Assembly: GCA_964479275.1 (NCBI GenBank)
Contig: CAYZLR010000115.1
Span: 1 to 9,486 of the forward strand
Direction of reading: 5' to 3'
DNA length: 9,486 nt
Source of the DNA: CALLPQ01 sp964479275
GTDB taxonomy: Bacteria; Pseudomonadota; Alphaproteobacteria; Caulobacterales; Parvularculaceae
Position numbers and translations under genes: made by a program. The notes under the pieces were generated by a model that saw nothing but the letters and a program-made list of their open reading frames with translations, was not told the DNA's origin and made no database searches. Below, piece by piece: positions 6,340-9,486 of the stretch (position 1 is its first letter; each line of letters begins with the position of its first letter).

Positions 6340-6378
6340 TATAATACTTATGCTAAAAACCACATAACTTAAGAGGAG
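6340..6378 (+). promoter_or_regulatory. icd -10 candidate and strong ribosome binding site
   Basis: A perfect TATAAT lies at 6340-6345, which would place the transcript start near 6352. GAGGAG at 6373-6378 is 5 nt before the icd ATG and is the strongest ribosome site in the window, fitting a highly expressed enzyme. No good -35 hexamer sits 16-18 nt upstream. GCTATA is repeated at 6314-6319 (within the palindrome GCTATAGC, 6314-6321) and 6338-6343. The promoter call is therefore tentative; the ribosome site is solid. Confidence 0.5.
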
Positions 6379-6383
6379 CTCCC

Positions 6384-7595
6384 ATGAGCAAGATTAAAGT
6401 CGAAAATCCCGTCGTCGAAATGGATGGCGACGAAATGACGAGAATCATCTGGCAGATGATTAAGGGCAAGCTTATTCACCCCTATCTCGACATCGACTTA
6501 AAATATTATGATCTCGGTATGGAAGCGCGCGATGATACAAATGATCAAATCACTATCGATGCTGCGGAAGCGACAAAAAAATATGGCGTAGCGGTTAAGT
6601 GTGCAACAATCACCCCTGATGAAGCCCGTGTCGAAGAATTTGGCTTGAAAAAAATGTGGCGCTCACCAAATGGGACTATCCGCAATATTCTTGGCGGCGT
6701 GGTCTTTCGCGAGCCCATCATTATCAAAAATGTGCCTCGTCTGGTCCCCGGGTGGACGCAGCCTATCATTATAGGCCGTCACGCCTTTGGCGATCAATAT
6801 CGCGCAACGGATATGCTTTTCCCGTCAAAAGGCAAACTCTCTATTAAGTGGGAAGGCGAAAACGGGGATGTCATCGAAGAACCCGTATTTGAAGCTCCTG
6901 AATCAGGTATTTTCATGGGAATGTACAATCTCGATGCTTCTATACGCGATTTTGCAAGAGCCACCTTTAACTATGGATTACAACGCAAATATCCGGTTTA
7001 TCTTTCAACCAAAAATACCATCATGAAGAAATATGATGGTCGCTTTAAAGACATTTTTCAGGAAATTTATGACGCAGAGTTTAAAGATAAATTTGCTGAA
7101 TTTGGTGGCACCTACGAACACCGTTTGATTGACGATATGGTCGCGGCTTGCCTGAAATGGTCTGGGGGTTATGTCTGGGCCTGTAAGAATTACGATGGCG
7201 ATGTTCAATCGGATACGGTTGCGCAAGGATATGGATCGCTTGGCTTGATGTCTTCTGCGCTACTAACACCAGATGGGCAAACAATGGAGGCAGAAGCGGC
7301 CCACGGCACTGTGACACGTCACTACCGTGCGCATCAACGCGGCGAAGACACTTCAACTAACTCTATCGCATCTATCTTTGCCTGGACTAAAGGTCTCGCC
7401 CATCGCGGAAAACTTGACAGCAACCCACAGCTGATCAAGTTTGCAGAGACCTTGCAAGATACAGTTATTAAAACCGTTGAAAATGGTGACATGACTAAAG
7501 ACCTAGCGCTGCTGATTGGCGCTGACCAAAAATGGCAAACCACGACAGGTTTCCTCGATAAGGTTGATGAGAATTTCCAAAAAGCGATGAGTTAA
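6384..7595 (+). CDS. icd: NADP-dependent isocitrate dehydrogenase, homodimeric eukaryote-like type, 403 aa
   Basis: Cytoplasmic TCA-cycle enzyme that oxidatively decarboxylates isocitrate to 2-oxoglutarate and makes NADPH. The sequence resembles eukaryotic cytosolic IDH rather than the E. coli type. The substrate-binding residues are present: T77, the RSPNGTIRN loop with S94 and R100, R109, R132 and Y139, whose numbering coincides with human IDH1. Metal ligands are D250, D273 and D277 (DGDVQSD block). The NADP-binding HGTVTRH block lies at 307-313. The protein is full length with no missing catalytic residue. The start has GAGGAG 5 nt upstream and a terminator follows the stop by 25 nt, so the gene is probably a single transcription unit. 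This subtype is usual in Alphaproteobacteria and supports that placement. Confidence 0.97.
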   Translation: MSKIKVENPVVEMDGDEMTRIIWQMIKGKLIHPYLDIDLKYYDLGMEARDDTNDQITIDAAEATKKYGVAVKCATITPDEARVEEFGLKKMWRSPNGTIRNILGGVVFREPIIIKNVPRLVPGWTQPIIIGRHAFGDQYRATDMLFPSKGKLSIKWEGENGDVIEEPVFEAPESGIFMGMYNLDASIRDFARATFNYGLQRKYPVYLSTKNTIMKKYDGRFKDIFQEIYDAEFKDKFAEFGGTYEHRLIDDMVAACLKWSGGYVWACKNYDGDVQSDTVAQGYGSLGLMSSALLTPDGQTMEAEAAHGTVTRHYRAHQRGEDTSTNSIASIFAWTKGLAHRGKLDSNPQLIKFAETLQDTVIKTVENGDMTKDLALLIGADQKWQTTTGFLDKVDENFQKAMS

Positions 7596-7620
7596 TTTTT
7601 TTTAGCACTCAGTAATCTTG

Positions 7621-7650
7621 ACCCACCATAGTTTTCTATGGTGGGTTTTT
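7621..7650 (+). terminator. Rho-independent terminator of icd
   Basis: A perfect 10-bp stem (ACCCACCATA at 7621-7630 with TATGGTGGGT at 7637-7646), a 6-nt loop and an immediate T-run (7646-7650). No T-run follows on the opposite strand, so it acts rightward only. A run of eight Ts (7596-7603) directly after the icd stop has no stem of its own. Confidence 0.93.
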
Positions 7651-7690
7651 ATATGAACACAGATCAAGATAGCTCATGCCAACATATAGA

Positions 7691-7707
7691 GAGTCAGGTG
7701 TTACGTG
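7691..7707 (+). promoter_or_regulatory. Ribosome site and GTG start of the TPR-PRMT gene, with a GANTC site
   Basis: AGGTG at 7696-7700 is 4 nt before the GTG at 7705-7707. No in-frame ATG lies upstream, and the first downstream in-frame ATG (codon 82) would remove most of the TPR region. GAGTC (7691-7695) is a GANTC site, the CcrM methylation target in Alphaproteobacteria. A TATAGA at 7685-7690 is too close to the start and lacks a -35 partner, so the promoter remains unidentified. Confidence 0.5.
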
Positions 7708-9066
7708 ACCACATCCGAATTTTTTTCTCAAATTGAAAATGACATCGCAGCCGGGAAAATACAAAAAGCCTATGATGCTTTGTCTGCACTTTTATCGACA
7801 GATCCAAGTTCGGCCCATGCGTTGTATCTTAAGGGGCAATGTGAGTTCAAAACCCGCAATTTTCAAAATGCGATAGAGAGCTTGCGCGCAGCGCAAAACC
7901 TAGATCCAGAAAATCTCACCATTATCAATGGCCTGGGCAAAGCCTTCATGGCAAGAACAAATTACGATGAGGCAATTAAAGTTTTTTCTCATGCAAAAGA
8001 GGTTTTGAAAAATTCCCAAAATGAACAAAAATTTTTAGCCTTTAAATCAATCTTTACAGATCTCACTAACCTTTATCACCATCAAAAACAATTTTTTAAA
8101 GCATTGAAAACTTTAGTCGAGGCTGAAAAAATTTATCCCCATGACTCTCAATTCACCTATATGAGGGGACATCTTGCATCACAGTCGGTGCCGTTATGGC
8201 ATATCCCTATGCTTGCGCACCATCAGCGAAATATTGCCTATGAAGAGGCCATTAACGCAACCGTTAAACCTGGCGATATTGTGTTAGATATTGGAACAGG
8301 AAGTGGCTTACTCGCAATGATGGCAGCAAGATCCGGTGCATCCCATGTCTATGCTTGCGAGGCCAATAAGTTAATGGCTGAAGTTGCCAAAGAGGTCATC
8401 ACAAGTAATGGATATTCTGATCATATTACGATCCTTGACAAACACTCGACTGACTTAGTTGTCGGGAAGGACATTCCGACAAGAGCGGATGTTCTTGTTA
8501 CGGAAATCTTTGATAATGCAGTGACCGGGGAAGGAGTCCTTCCCTCACTGCGCCATGCGTGGCAAAATTTGTTGCAAAAAGATGCTCGCCTCATTCCTCA
8601 AAAAGCCAAGCTCTATGGCGCATTGATTGAAACACCCCACTTTGAAAATTATCATTCGATAGGGGATGTTTGCGGCTTTGATCTCTCGATGATGAATGCT
8701 CTGTCCCATCCATTGAGCTACAAGGATGTAAATTTTGACTTTGCACAGGCAAGCGACGAAAAAATACTGTCGACACCATTTTTGATCCAGGATTGGGATT
8801 TTTCAAAAAGGCCTTCCTTACAGTTTTCGCAATCAATTCAAGTTGAGATTGTTAGCGAAGGAGTGGCAAACGGAATTTTAATGTGGTTTGATCTGTGTTT
8901 GTCCCAAAATGTTACCCTTTCAACCCAATCTCCCCATCCACAAGATCATTGGCGTGAAGTGTGCCAACTTTTAAGCGCATCAAAAAAAGTTCAGGAAGGT
9001 TCGCGATTGCAACTTGAGGCAACTTACGATCAATATTACAAATTTAATATTGATACAGAGCAATAA
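7705..9066 (+). CDS. TPR and PRMT7/PRMT9-like protein arginine methyltransferase, 453 aa
   Basis: Predicted cytoplasmic SAM-dependent methyltransferase acting on protein arginine. Residues about 4-148 hold roughly four TPR helix pairs, likely for binding a partner or substrate. The PRMT module starts at WHIPMLAHHQRNIAYEEAI (165-183), including the conserved R175. Next come motif I VLDIGTGSG (193-201) and post-I acid E219 in YACEAN. The double-E loop TEIFDNAVTGEG (266-277) has E267 and E276 nine residues apart, as in known PRMTs. A DHW (414-416) stands where PRMTs have the THW loop. Residues about 300-453 correspond to the beta-barrel, with an arm-like insert near 315-345. The wording of these motifs is closest to PRMT7 and PRMT9, and PRMT9 also has N-terminal TPRs. 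Automatic pipelines may label it an L11 methyltransferase or a TPR protein, but PrmA lacks the double-E and THW elements. It lies after the icd terminator. The substrate is unknown. Confidence 0.87.
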   Translation: MTTSEFFSQIENDIAAGKIQKAYDALSALLSTDPSSAHALYLKGQCEFKTRNFQNAIESLRAAQNLDPENLTIINGLGKAFMARTNYDEAIKVFSHAKEVLKNSQNEQKFLAFKSIFTDLTNLYHHQKQFFKALKTLVEAEKIYPHDSQFTYMRGHLASQSVPLWHIPMLAHHQRNIAYEEAINATVKPGDIVLDIGTGSGLLAMMAARSGASHVYACEANKLMAEVAKEVITSNGYSDHITILDKHSTDLVVGKDIPTRADVLVTEIFDNAVTGEGVLPSLRHAWQNLLQKDARLIPQKAKLYGALIETPHFENYHSIGDVCGFDLSMMNALSHPLSYKDVNFDFAQASDEKILSTPFLIQDWDFSKRPSLQFSQSIQVEIVSEGVANGILMWFDLCLSQNVTLSTQSPHPQDHWREVCQLLSASKKVQEGSRLQLEATYDQYYKFNIDTEQ

Positions 9067-9097
9067 AATTTACAAAGAAAAAATAAGATGCGAGCAA

Positions 9098-9486
9098 TTA
9101 CTGAGCCACTTGGGTTAAAACCGCGAGCCTTTTAATATCGTCAATATGCGGCGCAATTAATGCTGTCTCATCTGACGTCAATGTCTCAATTTCCTGCATC
9201 AGGCGTTGGATTTCAGGCCATAAAATTGCCAATTGCGGATTGTTGCGCAATTGCTTTTCTACCTCAGCCGGGCTCATATTGCCCATGATCTGTTGGATAT
9301 TTTGATAATTTCTTTGCGTAATCTCCGCAATCGCAGCCAGCAAAATCCGGTCAACCAACATAATATAAGTTTGAGAATTTTCAAACCCAATCTCTAACAC
9401 TCCTTCTTCAAATGCATCATAAAACCCCAATTCAAGACCTCTGAACAAAACCGGTGATTTTGGGATTATTTTATAATAGCCAAGGT
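9098..9486 (-). CDS. Hypothetical protein, 5' end cut by the window edge (at least 129 aa)
   Basis: Family not recognised. The frame ends at TAA (9100-9098) and is open all the way to position 9486. A TTG at 9448 could be taken as a start, but it has no ribosome site and the frame continues upstream with plausible protein (LGYYKIIPKSPVLFRG), so the gene most likely begins outside the window. The visible part has an aromatic and acidic stretch (RGLELGFYDAFEEG), a hydrophobic helix (YIMLVDRILLAAIAEI) and Gln/Glu-rich amphipathic helices. It contains no cysteine and no catalytic motif I can name. It converges on the TPR-PRMT gene with 31 nt between stops and no terminator visible there. Confidence 0.65.
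   Translation of the reverse strand, partial: LGYYKIIPKSPVLFRGLELGFYDAFEEGVLEIGFENSQTYIMLVDRILLAAIAEITQRNYQNIQQIMGNMSPAEVEKQLRNNPQLAILWPEIQRLMQEIETLTSDETALIAPHIDDIKRLAVLTQVAQ

Noticed and set aside
7705..9066. Labelling the PRMT-like gene as ribosomal protein L11 methyltransferase (PrmA)
   Set aside because: Only the SAM-binding motif is shared; the double-E loop, the DHW and the WHIPML-type entry motif point to the PRMT family.

Overview
The window looks like a chromosomal segment of a moderately AT-rich Gram-negative bacterium, most likely an alphaproteobacterium. The basis is an isocitrate dehydrogenase of the homodimeric, eukaryote-like NADP type common in that class, a TrmJ-type RNA methyltransferase divergent from it, and several GANTC sites in intergenic DNA. 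The taxonomic call is inference. I see no insertion sequences, CRISPR arrays, tRNA or rRNA genes, and no phage genes.

Left part (1-4000). After an edge region with a hairpin terminator come two minus-strand genes. One is an ATP-grasp ligase-like protein (164-1033). The other is a large exported protein (1122-3584) with an N-terminal DUF305 (CopM-like, His/Met-rich) domain, a lysine-rich linker, a cysteine-containing LVIVD beta-propeller and a C-terminal helical tail. A strong minus-strand terminator lies between them, only 27 nt before the ATP-grasp start. Upstream of the DUF305-LVIVD gene is a 418-bp divergent region with a perfect TATAAT flanked by an inverted repeat.

Middle part (3887-6244). 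A possible 39-residue Cys-containing leader ORF with a good ribosome binding site overlaps, by ATGA, the start of a lipoprotein alpha/beta hydrolase with an Asp nucleophile (4003-5025). That gene is followed by a YffB/ArsC-family thioredoxin-fold protein (5055-5393). This rightward pair converges, 5 nt apart, with a TrmJ-like SPOUT methyltransferase on the minus strand (5399-6244).

Right part (6384-9486). icd (6384-7595) has a strong ribosome binding site and a textbook terminator. It is followed by the most unusual gene of the window: a GTG-started TPR protein fused to a complete PRMT7/PRMT9-like protein arginine methyltransferase module (7705-9066). A minus-strand gene of unknown function (9098 to the window edge) converges on it and is cut by the edge.

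The genes do not form one obvious pathway. The icd, TrmJ and YffB genes are housekeeping or conserved accessory genes. The DUF305-LVIVD protein, lipoprotein hydrolase and possible leader form an envelope-facing set around one shared divergent control region. The TPR-PRMT gene is the best candidate for little-described biology, namely protein arginine methylation in a bacterium.
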